A stretch of DNA of 64,000 nt from Micropterus salmoides (GCF_014851395.1 NW_024041039.1:10397513-10461512); one strand, 5' to 3'; positions 49,711 to 62,305 are shown, counted from the stretch's first letter. The notes: generated by a model from the letters alone, not told the origin. Numbers and translations are program-made.

Positions 49711-50035
49711 AATCAGAATTATAATCGGCTAGGTCACGGGCCTTGCTGATGAAACCAGCTGCAGACAGAAGAAAACTGTTCTTGTGGAGTGAGGTTTTGG
49801 TCCTGATGGACCACAGCCTCCTGTCAGAGGGGAGTGTCCAGGGTGGGAGGTGTCGGCCACAATCTTTCCTGCTCACTCTGTCTTAAGAGCATTGAGCTCC
49901 AGGTAGTTCTGGCTGCATCACGTCACCAGATGGTCAATTTCCCCCTGTAGGCAGACTCATCCCCACCAGAAATGAGCCCAAAGAGGGTGGTGTCATCTGC
50001 AAACTCCAGGAGCTTGTGTTGGTATTGCTGGTATT
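49710..50035 (-). repeat. LINE-like dispersed fragment
   Basis: The phrases GATGGACCACAGCCTCCTGT, GGTGTCGGCCACAATCTTTC, GTAGTTCTGGCTGCATCACG and TGGTGTCATCTGCAAACTCC occur together in many fish genomes as part of a non-LTR retrotransposon. I recognise the block but cannot name the family or verify a coding frame. Confidence 0.5.
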
Positions 50036-50078
50036 GCTGGTATTGCTCTGATTTTTTTATTATTATTATTATTATTAT
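50020..50078 (+). repeat. Short tandem repeats: GGTATTGCTG x3 and (ATT)n
   Basis: Three copies of a 10-bp unit, GGTATTGCTG, at about 50020-50047. About seven ATT units follow at 50057-50078. Confidence 0.8.
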
Positions 50079-50429
50079 AGACTGGACCTAGTAACACACA
50101 TACAGTCCATCAGTTTCAGAAAACAAGTCTTCTTTGTTGAAACAGAGTGACAAAGTGACAGGGCTGAGTGAGAGAGCAGGAGGAGAGTGGAGGTGAAATG
50201 GTAAGTATGGAGTAGCTCAACCTGTAGGGAGGGAGCAGGGAGGGAGGGTCATTTACACTGGAGGTGCTGGGACATGTAGCCACCACTTTTTGAAAGCATT
50301 TGTTAAAGTTCTGAAAAATAGCTTGCACCAAGAAATGTTGATTAACAAATAAAAATGCTTTGACAAAGGTTTATTTGCACAATAAACCTGCAATGCAGTG
50401 TAAATATAAAAGAAACTTCTGCATTGTCC

Positions 50430-50900
50430 AAAAAAAGTAACTTAAGCAAAAAATAATAAGCTACTGATTATTTTTATATTGTGAATTGTCACCAGCCACC
50501 TGAATTTTGTGCTTCCCTTTATAAAAATAAAGACTTTTCCACCACAAATTGGTGCCGAAAATGTCTCCAGAATGCAGGAAATTAAGTGTTTAATGTTAAA
50601 AAAAACTTCTGGGGGAGAACCCCCAGACACCCCCATCTACATTTTTTTTTTTTAATATCTTTTTATAAATAGTATGGCTATTACAATATATTCTTGTCTT
50701 GTAGTCATGCACACCAATCTTGTGCAAAAACAAATCTTGTGCGTCTCAGTGTTTCATCACACCTCTAAATGTATTGATGGTGTAATTGGTGAGGGGTGTC
50801 CGACCGATTTTGGTGGGCCGCCTTGGCCAAAAATGCCAGGGCCGTTTAAATTTTTTTTTGTCCCAGTCCAGCCCTGCTTGTCAGGACTGTTTACTTTTAA
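50430..50900 (-). repeat. Fish dispersed repeat (TGGTGC-GAAAATGTC-CCAGAATG type)
   Basis: Phrases seen are ATTGGTGCCGAAAATGTCTC, CCAGAATGCAGGAAATTAAG, GGGGGAGAACCCCCAGACAC and, further right, TTTTGGTGGGCCGCC and TGTCCCAGTCCAGCCCTGC. Together they match a common teleost repeat. The open frames overlapping it are not host genes. Confidence 0.5.
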
Positions 50901-53900
50901 AAGTTCCATAAACCACAATAAAACAAGGAAAAATCTGCTTTCAGTTTTCAGTCTCTCAAACGTGGACTCATTCCACTCACATTTTAAAGCCATAATTTTA
51001 GCAAACACAGCAGTTGAAAGTACTTGTTTTCCTGGTGACTTTGAATGCATTTTTTTATTTGACCAAAGCTGCTTTAATTTGAGTTATGTTCTTGTTGTGT
51101 ACTTTATTTATATATATTTGACATTTTTCAGTACTTTGAGTTTACCATGTAGATAAAAAGAACCCTCCCACAACACAAATAAAGATGACTGAATTCAGAT
51201 GTCAAAGGTTGGTTGAATGACTTTTGACCCATCTCATACACAGATATGACACAGCAGAGATTCTTCTCTGTGGCTGTCATTCGGCCACTTCTCTTACCCC
51301 TCACAACAGCACCAAAACAGAACATTGACACTTTTTCTCCCACGTTGACTGCCTATATTACTACTGGGGATTCTGTTAGGCTAACAAATAGGTCTCCCTT
51401 TCCCTCTCTGATGTCCTTTGAGCATTTTATTGCCATTTGGCCAGCCGCACTGGAACCACAGAGGGAGTGGAGCATGATGGAAACTCCATATAAAAAGAAA
51501 ATAAACCAAACACACTTTAACAGCAACATTGCGAGAGAGAGGACAGTGCTGAGGATGAGAGATGCATAGGATAACATGTTTGACAGTGAGGGGAGGTTGT
51601 GAACATACATTATGAGTTTTTATGGCGGAAAAAACTACTCACCATTTAATTTTTCACCCTCTGTGTAAGAAAACTGTTAACTCTTCTCCCCTTTGTCTCT
51701 TTATCCTCTATTTCTTTTTCAATGGAGTGCATCCTCTTAACACTGTGTGTGTGTGTGTGGTCTGCTGATGAGCTGCACTAGGGCTTCAAGTTAAAATAAG
51801 CTAATGTTGCAGGTAGAGGTCAGCTCTCTCTTGGCCACTGCTGTGAAAGGAAATGGTAGAAACTCATTCCAGTGTTAACACTCCAATGCCGCCTCACTAA
51901 AAATCACCCGATCTGGGTCACAATGACTTTACCCAGTATACCTTGTGTAGAAAAACATCCAAGACCAGTTGTTTTGACCCGGTTTTGGTGTTATTTTTAT
52001 ATAGTGTATTACTGTTGGGTTCTAAACTAAACTATGGAAACTGTTATACTAAATATACTCTAGTTCTTTTTAAACTTACATGTCACTAGTTTCGACATTT
52101 GAAATTAATTTCCAGGAAACCAGCACATTAAAAAATTATTTCAATTTCCATCAAACTATGGTAAATGTAGAAAACATGATGAAAATATGGGATTTTTGTT
52201 CAAATCATGTATTCATTTGAGGAAGGTAACAGTCTCCTCATCACTCCACACACATCTGATGTTCCGTATGCCGTCATTTTTTGTCTCAGCACTGGAAACT
52301 TGAGTGATGTCACATGCTTAATGTCCCGGTTTATTCGCTGTATCACTTTCAATTGCATTTTGTCCCTTTCTGTTCTTTTTGAATACATATATTTTAACTT
52401 TTTTGCAATATTTCAACTTTATTTTCCACTAATATGTATCCTTCATAGTTATGAAGGTCATATACATATAATTTTAGATAACTGATAATACATTTGACAG
52501 CTTTAAACCGGCAATAACAGATTTTTTTGGCCACTTGGGGGCCGCGGAAACAAATTGTGAACTCAGCATTGACATATCATCACTTTTTAAGTTGATACAG
52601 CAGTTACAGAGCAACATTATGATTTATTTGGAGTTGTGTTTCTGGACACCTGGCAAATGTAAGTCCAATGTTGGTCTCTACCAACTCCTGAGGGAAATGT
52701 CTGGCTCTGGCTGCTAAATACTATATTCAGCTAGTTGCTAACTTTATTTGTCTGCTGTTTGGTGTTGAGCATGTAGTGTACAGTGGGTAAGAACTCTTCT
52801 GCTGAAAACAGCTGCCTGCTATGGCCTGGAAACAACGCTATTAGTGCGGTGAGGGTGAACCGAAACAGTGATGTTAGGTTCAGACAGCTAAGTAATGAGT
52901 TGAAACTCACAATAAAACTCCTTAAAGCAGAAGGGAGCTGCCGATTCATGTGACCATTCTCTGTAGGTTCATTACTACAAGTGATCTCATTTCACGTTGT
53001 CATTTGTTACAATGTTATAATATTGTAAAAAACATCAATTATAGCCACTTTAAGGTGAAATATTTTAGTTTGTGTAAATAACACAACAGTAATATAAAAA
53101 ATAACACTATCACTGGCTCAAAACAATCCATTCATACTGAGTAAAGTTAACCCAATATTGCATCACTGCTATTTACTCAACCCAATGCTTTTTTAGTGCA
53201 CACACTGTGTGACTTAATACTGGGCATGTGTAATAGACATTAAAGCAGAGGTTTGGGCATTGTGCATGCTGTCAACATCATCGGCACTTAGCTATTGGAA
53301 AATACGCCTGGTGAGTGAGATGTAAAGCAGTGTGCCTGGTGACAGTGGCTTTGGAGGCAGACAGTGTGAGTGTGGTCAGACAGTGATCCTTAAATCACAG
53401 GTCCAAGGAGTGATGACTGTTTAGCCACTTCACAATAACACTCATTTCATAAAGCTGCATGTGGGACTGCATGCATGTGTGTAGCTCTAAAAGACATAAG
53501 TGGGTATGCACTGTGTATACAATAAACATGTGTGTTTAAATGTGAGTGTATGCATGTCTGTGTGCAGGATGAAGCCCTGTAAAAATCTAAATTACAACGC
53601 AGAAACTCGTGGTCATGCGTTGCAGCGATTTACCAAAGGTGATTCAGCCAGAGTGTTTGCAAATCACAGCCAGTCCACAAACCACCCGGCCACAATTGTT
53701 GAATATAGTTTTCCACTCTGACTAAAGCTGTGAAACTAGCCACGTTCAACTCCTGCGGTCACAAATTCACAGCTATAGTCAAAAAAGATTTCACTCTGAC
53801 AAGCCCCTAGTGTCACATCTGATACTTTAAAAGCTCTATCCTCTTATTGGATTAAGCAATTGGGAGTTTAACTTTCCTTTAAGAAAACATACATGTGCAC

Positions 53901-54049
53901 CAGACACAAGAGTTCAGTGTTTTGCTGCACAAGATTTAGACGAGGAAGGGAGTCGACCTTCTAACTTTACAGCTATGGGGTGGTCTCATTTACCACTACG
54001 CTATCCTAAAAAGATGTTATGCAGCTGTTAGAGGGCAGAATGCTTAAAG

Positions 54050-54480
54050 GAATAGTTAGGCGTTTTGCGACATAAGGAGGAGAGTTAGTTCCTGGAGGAG
54101 AGTTAAAGTAGAAGATTGATACCACTCTCAAGTCTCTTGCAAGTTTAGCATGAAGACTAACAACAAGCGGAAACAGTGATAGCCTGGCTCTGTCTAAGGT
54201 GACAAAATCAGCCTAGCAACTCTAAAGTTCACTTATTAAATTGTCATATCTTGTTTGTTTGATCTGTACAAGTGTAAAAACAACACATTGTGGTTTGACT
54301 GGGCATTATGTATGAATTACTTCTTGTGCAGGACCAGTAACTTCCTGAAGTATCTGCTGGTTGTTCCTATGCAAGAGAGAATGGACCCATAGTCTAATGT
54401 TTTTACACCAAGATTTGTGCACAGACAAAAACAAAGTGTATTTCCTAAAATGTCAAACTATTGCTTTAAATGATCCCATA
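54050..54480 (+). repeat. Fish dispersed repeat, copy 1 (AGCCTGGCTCTGTC type)
   Basis: The ordered phrases are AGAAGATTGATACCACTCTC, GATAGCCTGGCTCTGTCTAA, AAATTGTCATATCTTGTTTG, GACCAGTAACTTCCTGAAGT. They are repeated with divergence at 56720-57080. This is a well-known order in percomorph genomes. Non-coding. Confidence 0.65.
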
Positions 54481-55876
54481 AGATGTCCTGATTAACACGA
54501 AGAGACAAAAATGACTAAATCAGAGTGGCTAAGCTAGCAGCCTGCTGCTAGCAGTAGCTCCATTACTGTACAAGCCCGAGAGTGGTATAAATCTTCTCAT
54601 CGAACTCTCTGCCAGAAAGTGAGTGTGTGTGTTTTTCCCAAAATGTCACACTGTTCCTTTACTGTTTAGATGCCTTAACAGGAAGTGAAGAATCCCTATT
54701 GACTCCAAGAAACATGTTTTTTTTGGAATGAATATTTGACTCTTGCAACCACAAAATCACATCAACACCAAAAATATCAAATCCTTGGTAGAAAAGATAC
54801 AAAAATGTTATGGTTTGTCACTACATTCACTGTCTCTTGAAGGGGGAAAAGATCAGGCGTAGTACACCAAACCAAACACCACTGTTGTTTGCAGATTGTC
54901 AAACAAAGCGAGAGGGAGTGAGTGGAAACGTCCGCTTGCATCGAGGGGATCTCAATCCATCATGGTGATTCCCACAGACAAAACAGTCAACACTGAGGAC
55001 AGACAAGATCTGTCCAGGCACAATACACTCTCTGTTTACACTGGGAAATCTTGCATCAAGTGAGAAAGAGCGTAAGGAGACGAAGAATGATGGAGTGAGA
55101 GATAGAACTAGAGAGCAAAGCCAGATAGCGTGCATAATGTGTTTAGAAATTTTGAAAAAACACAGTAAAACAGGGTGGAGGTAGAAAAGCAGGGCGTTTT
55201 GCAAACAGAGGATGAGGCAATGTCATATGATCTTTTGAAGCCCTACGGATAGGGAGCTGTGAAAGCTTGGGGACAATAGAGAGTATGAGAGCATGAAATG
55301 GAGAAAACCCAACATTGTAAACTGTGACTCTCCAGCCTGAAGGCTTCGCTCCTCTGGGGATATTTTGGCTGCGGTCCTGCCCTGTGACTGGCCCGCTGTC
55401 AGCAGCTACAGAGTGAGAGTGTTTTGCATGAAGAGACGATAAGATCCAGCTTTGATAAGCGTCTCGTTTGACACAAGCACACAGGACAGGGAGTTTGGGT
55501 GCCATCGTATTAAAGAAAAGCACCAACACGAATTCAAAGTTAACAAAATTTTAACGCCTGACTGTCATTGCTGCTGGATTGTGTTACTTACCAACATCAG
55601 ACCTTACTGTGCATGAGACTAGTGGTAAAGGAAGTAAGAAAAGTACTAATACAACAGTGTAAATATATTCAAGTAAATGTCCTGCATTCAAATTCCTACA
55701 TCAGAAATATTATCAGCAACTATACATACAGGATAGTATATAGTATATAAAGTAAAAGTACTCGTTCTGCCCATGTCAGTGTTATTATTACTACATTTAT
55801 AAAATTGTTAATACAGATGCATCAATGCAAGCCATCTTACTGTTGTAGCTGCTCGAGATGGAGCTAATTTTAACTA

Positions 55877-56505
55877 CAGTCCCCTCCAAAAGTATTGGAA
55901 CAGTAAGGCAAATTCCTTTGTTTTTGTTGTAGACTGAAGACATTTGGGTTTAAGATCAAAAGATGAGACAAGAGTTCAGAATTTCAGCTTTCATTTCCTG
56001 GTATTCACATCTAGATGTGTTAAACAACTCAGGACATACCACCCTTTGTTTGAACCCACCCATTTTTCAAGTGAGCAAAACTATTGGAACATGTGACTGA
56101 CAGATGTTTCTTATTGCCCAGGTGTTGCCTTTTAGGTTGATTGTCCAAACATTAAATAGCTCTGCATGACTAGTCTAATTTTTCATCCTTGGTTCAAACC
56201 TATAAAGACTGCATTTCCTGTTAAAGAGAATAAACTAACATGAAGACCAGAGAGCTGTCTATGGGAGAAAAGCAAGCCATTGTCAAGCTGAGACAAGAAG
56301 GAAAATCAACCAGAGCCATTTGACAAACATTGGGCATAGCAAGCACAACAATTTGTGCTGAATGTCCTGAAAAAGAAAGAAACTACTGGTGTACTGAGCA
56401 ACAGACGTCTCATACTCAACTTTTGATCTTAAATCCAAATGTCTTCAGTGTACAACAAAAACAAAGAAATTTGCCTTACCGTTCCAATACTTTTGGTGGG
56501 GACTG
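55877..56505 (+). mobile_element. Non-autonomous Tc1/mariner-like element with intact TA duplication
   Basis: The element begins CAGTCCCCTCCAAAAGTATT and ends, on minus, CAGTCCCCACCAAAAGTATT. Inverted similarity is about 90 bp with about 6 mismatches. TA flanks both ends (55875-55876 and 56506-56507), the Tc1/mariner target duplication. Inside, an ATG at 56240 opens MKTRELSMGEKQAIVKLRQE followed by GKSTRAI and a TGA. This is the first helix-turn-helix of a Tc1-type transposase. Most of the transposase, including the DDE domain, is deleted. At 629 bp it is about half the usual length of a full element. Confidence 0.92.
56240..56320 (+). pseudogene. Tc1-type transposase N-terminal remnant
   Basis: About 27 codons of the transposase DNA-binding N-terminus, ended by TGA at about 56321. 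The reading frame continues past it as a recognisable remnant (TLGIASTTI) and then passes into the right inverted repeat. No catalytic domain remains. Confidence 0.8.
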
Positions 56506-56719
56506 TATTTTATACAGTTAGTTTAGACCAGTGGTTCTCAACCTAGGCGTCGGGTTGCCTTGCAAAGTGTCACAAGATAAATCTGAGGGGTTGTGAAATG
56601 ATTAAGAAAAAGTAAAGAAGAAAACAGCTCTGCTACATGAAATGTATATTCATTTTTGGAACTTTATTCTTATCTTTTTTGTGGAATATTAGATCATTCA
56701 CCTCTCTGGGCCTCAAACT

Positions 56720-57080
56720 GTTATTTTAAGGAACAGTTTGACATATTGAGTTGAGAATATTACTACCACTCTTGTCTTTTTGATCAATACAAGACTTCAG
56801 TCAGCAGACGCTTAACTTAGCATAGGACACAAGACTGGAAACATGGGGAAACAGCTTGCTAGAAGCTAGCCTGGCTCTGCCAGATTTAACAAAAATCTAG
56901 AGCTCACTAATTAACACATTATGTCTTGTTTGTGTAATCTATAGGAAAAATATGTAAAAATGACATTTTGCTTATTTATGGGGGGGTTATGTGTCTGAAT
57001 ATTCCTCAGCCAACAGCAGTTTACACTTTATACTGAGCTATTTGAAGTGCAAACAGACATTTCCACTTTCTCTGGCGGTC
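56720..57080 (+). repeat. Fish dispersed repeat, copy 2 (AGCCTGGCTCTG type)
   Basis: Contains ACTTAGCATAGGACACAAGA, CTGGAAACATGGGGAAACAG, CTAGCCTGGCTCTGCCAGAT and ACTAATTAACACATTATGTC, in the same order as 54050-54480. Confidence 0.65.
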
Positions 57081-58779
57081 CTTTGGGGATGCCTGTGTGA
57101 ATGTGTGAATACATCTGTTGTTGGTGCTGAGTAGCTGAGTGAGTTGTGAGCTCAAAAAGAAGGTGTGAAACCAGCACAGACCTACATACAACCTATGAAG
57201 ACACTTCTTCGCTGGTGTCTGTTCAATAGTGATGTGTCAGTCGTGAATGAGTCTGTGGCCCCCCATGAAAAAAGAAATGCATAACAATGACCAAATTACA
57301 CTTTTTAACAGACCAGACATCTTTTTTGTTTCATATAATGTCTTATTAATTTAACTGAAATTACTGTATGTGTCTGTATAGAGTTGTGTAATTATTTATT
57401 AACCATACTTTTTGTTATACAACTAGGACAGTTATTCCTGACATATCCCACTTTCTAACAATTTAATATGACAGAATGTTTCAGTGTATTGCAGATGAAG
57501 AATCTTGACTACTTATTTGTTGCAACAAATAAGAATGTAACTTTTAGCCAGTGACCAGCAGAAGTGGTACTAAATGAAGAGCCGTTTGGGAGCAGAAAGG
57601 AACGGAGCCATACGATCCGGCTTCCTTTCACAAGCCGCAGTTCCCATCATTAATGTTCTACCTGTTGAAAGAGAGATGTCTTTTTACGAGATAGGAGAGT
57701 GTGAATGCCCCCACAAAGGGATTAACACCGACTCGTCCATATTTTCTCAAGGGGAACCAACCATACCACACATGCTAACAGTGACAAAGTCTTGATTTGG
57801 CAGAAAAACATCACATATACACACTCACTTAGCAGAAAAATGTTTGGTAACAAAGTTTATAGAGCAGTGTCTTTGCCATACATTCCCAGATGCTGTTGCT
57901 GGAGACTGGTCATCGCGGTTTGATGTGTTGACAGAGCACAAAACAGCTCAAAATGACCTCCTGAAGGGAAATTGTCAAGTATATCCCCAAACCAGACTTT
58001 TATGAAGTCATAAATCCCATGGTCAGTCAGTGCTAAGAGGTGTTTGTTATCGGGCAAGCCAGGCTCTGCAGAGGAGGAGAGGAGACACTGAGGGCGGCTT
58101 TGTGTAAACACATAACAAACTGGCTTTGTTGTTAAAGAGACCCACCGGAGGTCCACATGGGACTTCAAGGGACAACGAGCAGTATAGAGAGAGCCATGAC
58201 CTAAAAAAAACCCTAAACTCACCACACACACTCTGACTATGCTTCTTTTTTTGAACATATAAGTTGTAATGCTGTAGATCATAGAGCTATCCGATCTTTT
58301 CTAGGAGTCCATAAATTTACTTAAGTTGTGGCCATTAGTGGGGACATGGGATGCGAACTTGTGCAAATGTCTGATCAGAGGTTCACTAAAAAAGTATTCA
58401 ATGGGGACATTTCACATGGTGATCCCTGGGCTAAGGAGTTGAAATCCTTATTTTATTTGAATGATCTGTCATTAATTTTTCTGAGCAGGTTACTTTGTGA
58501 TATTCAAGATATTAGGTCTGTTGATGTGTGGTATAAACAAAAATAGCAATTACTCTCAATTTCTCATTAAGAATACTATAATGCCACAGTGTAGAACCAT
58601 AATATTGTCTCTTGTGGGCCACTGTACGTGACATATAGAAACATATAGAACAGGACATTTTCAAGAATGTTTTAGTTGAGGAAGAGTAGAAATAGTAACA
58701 GAAATAATAATAGAGTAATGCTAGCAGCTATGTGAGCCTTTACAGTGGTACTTTGAGCTAAATGCTATGTCAACATGTC

Positions 58780-59250
58780 TGTGAAGATTCTCAGTCATCC
58801 AGGTCATAGTTATCCAATGAAGGTTAAAGTCAAGGGCAACTGGACTTGGTTGAAGATACTGGAAGACGTTTAGTCCCTCATCCAAGGGACTTCTTCAGTT
58901 CTGACTGACTGGTAGGGAAACTCAGCTATTGGGGTCGGCTCAGTAACTCAGTTATTGGGGTCGGCTCAGTGGGGTCGTTTGCCAGGATCATTGATACTGC
59001 GGGTTCGTTAGTGTTCCTGGCTTGCCTAATGACAGTCGTTACAGTCGTTAGGACTACTGGAGGCCAAGACTGAACAACCATCGTTGGCATCTTCACCTGA
59101 GGCCAATAGGTTACATTTGTTGAGTTTCCTGGGAAGTGATAAGAGGACCGCATTGTTGCAAACGACCCCACTGAGGTTAAATAGCTGAGTTTCCCTACCA
59201 GTCAGTCAGAACTGAAGAAGTCATTGGGATGAAATTAGTTTCAATGTGCT
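58780..59250. mobile_element. Inverted-repeat retroelement fragment (Penelope-like suspected)
   Basis: 58890-58930 and 59180-59220 are perfect 41-bp reverse complements (outer part CTTCTTCAGTTCTGACTGAC). A second pair at 58965-58982 and 59158-59175 is a perfect 18-bp reverse complement. A 26-bp segment within the left arm is partially duplicated (GGGGTCGGCTCAGT twice). On minus, next to the left arm, lies CCTTGGATGAGGGACTAAAC followed by GTCTTCC. This resembles the GATGAG...GAAACGTC region found in fish Penelope-like elements. No reverse transcriptase is present. Confidence 0.6.
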
Positions 59251-59679
59251 CATGACAGAAACAAGATGGGACATTAATTCTGACCACACACCGTTTAACA
59301 TCACTATAAAAGTGCAAAACATGAAGTAGTGCCTCGCAAATACAAACAATAACTGTACAAATCAATGAAATAATGAATTTGTGATTTGTGGTACCCACAT
59401 GCATGGAGTTAAGTGCTGAGCTGGCCTTAGAATAGCTAATGTAAAAACCATGAGGTCTTTATGCTCACGGTCTTGCATTCTCTTTGACAGGGAAAAGGGG
59501 CAGAAAAAAATGTGAGAAATATGAACTGGGGCTGGTGAGAATGATTCAAAAACACACACACATTGCCCATATCCCACCTTGGATTTCTTTTCACGTGTCA
59601 GCTCCTTTCATCTCAGTGAGTGGGGAGCTGATGTCATCCACATGCACATGTAGTCAATGACTCTGACAGCATTTTGGTC

Positions 59680-60170
59680 ACAAAGAGGAAGAAACAGATA
59701 CATTTGGAGGTGAAGAGTGAAATGAGAAATAAAGGAAGGATGGTGTAGGAGTGGGAGGAGGTAGCAAAGGAAGACAGATGAGTGAGGAGAAAACAGTGAG
59801 AGGAGGAGAGGACGGCAGGAAGGCAATTTTCATGGAGGGAGAAAAAACAGAGGGCGTAGGTTAGAGGGGGGGCAGAGTGATGGTTTTAGCAGACTCAGGC
59901 TGAGCAGACAGCAGCATGGAGAGGAGATGAAAAACAGCTCTCTGCTGCACAACTCAAGAAAAAGACCGTATGGTTTGTTTGACTGCCTGTGTGGTATTGT
60001 CTGTCTGTGTGCAACTTTAGCAAAGCTGACAGTGAAAGAGAACAGCAGAGGGAATGAGGAAGCAAGATTGAGAATTAAAGTGACTGATGAAAAGGAATAA
60101 GGGAGGGGAGTGAAAGTGTGACAAAGAATGACTGAATGAAAAGAGGGAGAACAGGAAGGTGGAAAGCTTC
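59680..60170 (+). other. Purine-rich stretch
   Basis: Long A/G-rich runs, for example GGTGAAGAGTGAAATGAGAA and GAGAGGAGGAGAGGACGGC, with no repeat family or coding region recognised. Confidence 0.5.
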
Positions 60171-60549
60171 AAAAGTTTGCTGTCTCTTTTGAGAAGAATT
60201 TCAATTCATTATAATTTCAGTGGCATGCTGTCCTCTGCTGGACAGTAAAGGTACTGTCTATGTTCAGTATTTATTTTTGTCACCACAAGGAACCGCCAGA
60301 ACTGCAGAACCTCTTTGTTACCCACAAGTTTCATTTGTATAAAAGGTCCTGGATGAATCCAAGTCACAGATGGGTACGTTTTAAGTAGAAAATCAGTGGT
60401 TCTAATAAACAATTTTATTTACAGTTTTTATTCTTCCAAGGAAGGATAACCATGACCTGAAAGACTGAGAACCTTCACTGTTTTTATTCTTCTTCCCTCC
60501 CTGGCAGAAGACTAAGTGGAAGGATTTGTTGCCTTCAATATATGGAAAT

Positions 60550-60904
60550 TGGGTAAAGTTCAGTGGTGTAACTACATTTACTCTAGTTCTGTACTTTAGA
60601 ACAATCATATGTACAATTTTGAGGTACTTGAGTATTTCCATTTTCTGCTACTTCTACTCCACCACATTTCAGAGGCAGATGTGTTTTGCTCCACCACATA
60701 CATGCGACAACTTTAGTTACTAGTAACTTTGCAGATTCAGGTAAATAATACAAACAATAATCAACAAATTATAGGTTTAGATAAGATTGTACTGGGAAAT
60801 CACTCTATTAAAAGTCCATTTACTTTTACTTATGCTAATATTTTTGTACTTTTACTTGTAACAAAGTATTTCTACACTGTGGTGTTGCTACTTTTACTAG
60901 AGTA
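60550..60904 (+). mobile_element. Fish MITE, copy 2, running into gap 2
   Basis: GTACTTGAGTATTTCCATTT, CTTCTACTCCACCACATTTC, TTTAGTTACTAGTAACTTTG and TACTTTTACTTATGCTAATA are the same family as 24690-24900. The copy reaches the first N, so the repeat is a plausible cause of the gap. Confidence 0.7.
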
Positions 60905-61404
60905 NNNNNNNNNNNNNNNNNNNNNNNNNNNNNNNNNNNNNNNNNNNNNNNNNNNNNNNNNNNNNNNNNNNNNNNNNNNNNNNNNNNNNNNNNNNNNNNN
61001 NNNNNNNNNNNNNNNNNNNNNNNNNNNNNNNNNNNNNNNNNNNNNNNNNNNNNNNNNNNNNNNNNNNNNNNNNNNNNNNNNNNNNNNNNNNNNNNNNNNN
61101 NNNNNNNNNNNNNNNNNNNNNNNNNNNNNNNNNNNNNNNNNNNNNNNNNNNNNNNNNNNNNNNNNNNNNNNNNNNNNNNNNNNNNNNNNNNNNNNNNNNN
61201 NNNNNNNNNNNNNNNNNNNNNNNNNNNNNNNNNNNNNNNNNNNNNNNNNNNNNNNNNNNNNNNNNNNNNNNNNNNNNNNNNNNNNNNNNNNNNNNNNNNN
61301 NNNNNNNNNNNNNNNNNNNNNNNNNNNNNNNNNNNNNNNNNNNNNNNNNNNNNNNNNNNNNNNNNNNNNNNNNNNNNNNNNNNNNNNNNNNNNNNNNNNN
61401 NNNN
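60905..61404. other. Assembly gap 2 (500 N)
   Basis: Exactly 500 N, a probable fixed-size placeholder. It lies about 0.5-1 kb upstream of the mta-type exon, so a missing upstream exon could be inside. Confidence 0.98.
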
Positions 61405-61814
61405 TTGTCAATGATCTGTAACATTTTAAAGTATCACAGCTTATCGTTATTACAGTTTATACCACATTATTCAATTTTCTTTTATGTGTAGGGAGTAAAA
61501 AGAATAAAAAGCTACTACTCAATATGTAAATGAGCCTTTATGCTTTTTAGACCTCAAGTGGGAGTTTTCTTTTTTTTCAGGTTGCATTCGTTAAAACATT
61601 GTCACACAGCTTCTAATTAAAAAACAATGCCATATCAACAGACAAGTGTAGTATTATTAGGAAGAAAAGAATCTGCACAGACACTCTCCAACATGCCACA
61701 CTGTCCTGATAACTGCAACACTTACTGTGATTTTGGAGAATTGCTGTAGTCTCACACTGTGTTTTCAGCTATAGTTAAGAACTAGCTTCATCTATGGGTT
61801 TTTCCATCTGTGTG

Positions 61815-61846
61815 CACGCGCGCGTGCGTGTGTGCTCTGTGTGCGG
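61815..61846 (+). repeat. Short CG/GT alternating purine-pyrimidine tract
   Basis: GCACGCGCGCGTGCGTGTGTG is an alternating run able to adopt Z-DNA. It lies about 50 bp upstream of the exon at 61891. Confidence 0.7.
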
Positions 61847-61890
61847 CACCACTTGTTGCCGTGGTAACGCCGATTGTCTCTGGTTTGCAG

Positions 61891-61984
61891 ACAGCCAATG
61901 GGAACGTGGAGGCCAAAGTGGTGTGTTTTTACCGGCGCAGGGACATCTCCAGCACACTCATCGCCCTGGCAGACAAACATGCAA
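61891..61984 (+). CDS. Metastasis-associated protein (MTA1/MTA3 type), BAH-domain exon
   Basis: The acceptor is CTCTGGTTTGCAG and the donor GCAA|GTGAGT. The exon is 94 nt, entered in phase 0 and left in phase 1. It reads [20 protein letters not shown] then [11 protein letters not shown] plus one base. This is residues 33-63 of the BAH domain of MTA proteins, which are core scaffolds of the NuRD nucleosome-remodelling and deacetylase complex in the nucleus. All 31 residues equal human MTA1 as I remember it. Human MTA3 differs at three (TASG, ISN, LIM), and MTA2 differs more (CLFRRR). The synteny with plekhh2 instead favours mta3. Neighbouring exons 1-2 were not found. Confidence 0.92.
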
Positions 61985-62305
61985 GTGAGTGACCAACTAT
62001 AACCCCAGCCGGCAAACATCAGGCATCACAAACACGCCAAGCAGGATTTAAAACAGTTGTTTTTGGCAACCTGTCTGCGGTTATTTTCCACTGCAAAGTT
62101 GTAGCGCCTTCACATCCAATCAAAATAGATCTACTATACAACTCTATTTGTTATTTGGCTTGTTTGACCAGATTTTTATCAAGGGGTGATACAAAATTGA
62201 ATTGAGTTTGTGCACTGTTGCTGAGCTGAGAGAGTCCAGACTGCAGCCCGTCCTCTGACTGCAGACAGCATTCGATCTGTTGGGTGTTTCAATATGACGA
62301 CACCT

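Noticed and set aside
50674..51156. 160-codon plus-strand frame
   Set aside because: It overlaps a recognised fish dispersed repeat and shows no domain.
59195..59826. Small minus-strand frames upstream of mta
   Set aside because: They overlap the inverted-repeat element and purine-rich sequence and contain no MTA exon 1 or 2 residues.
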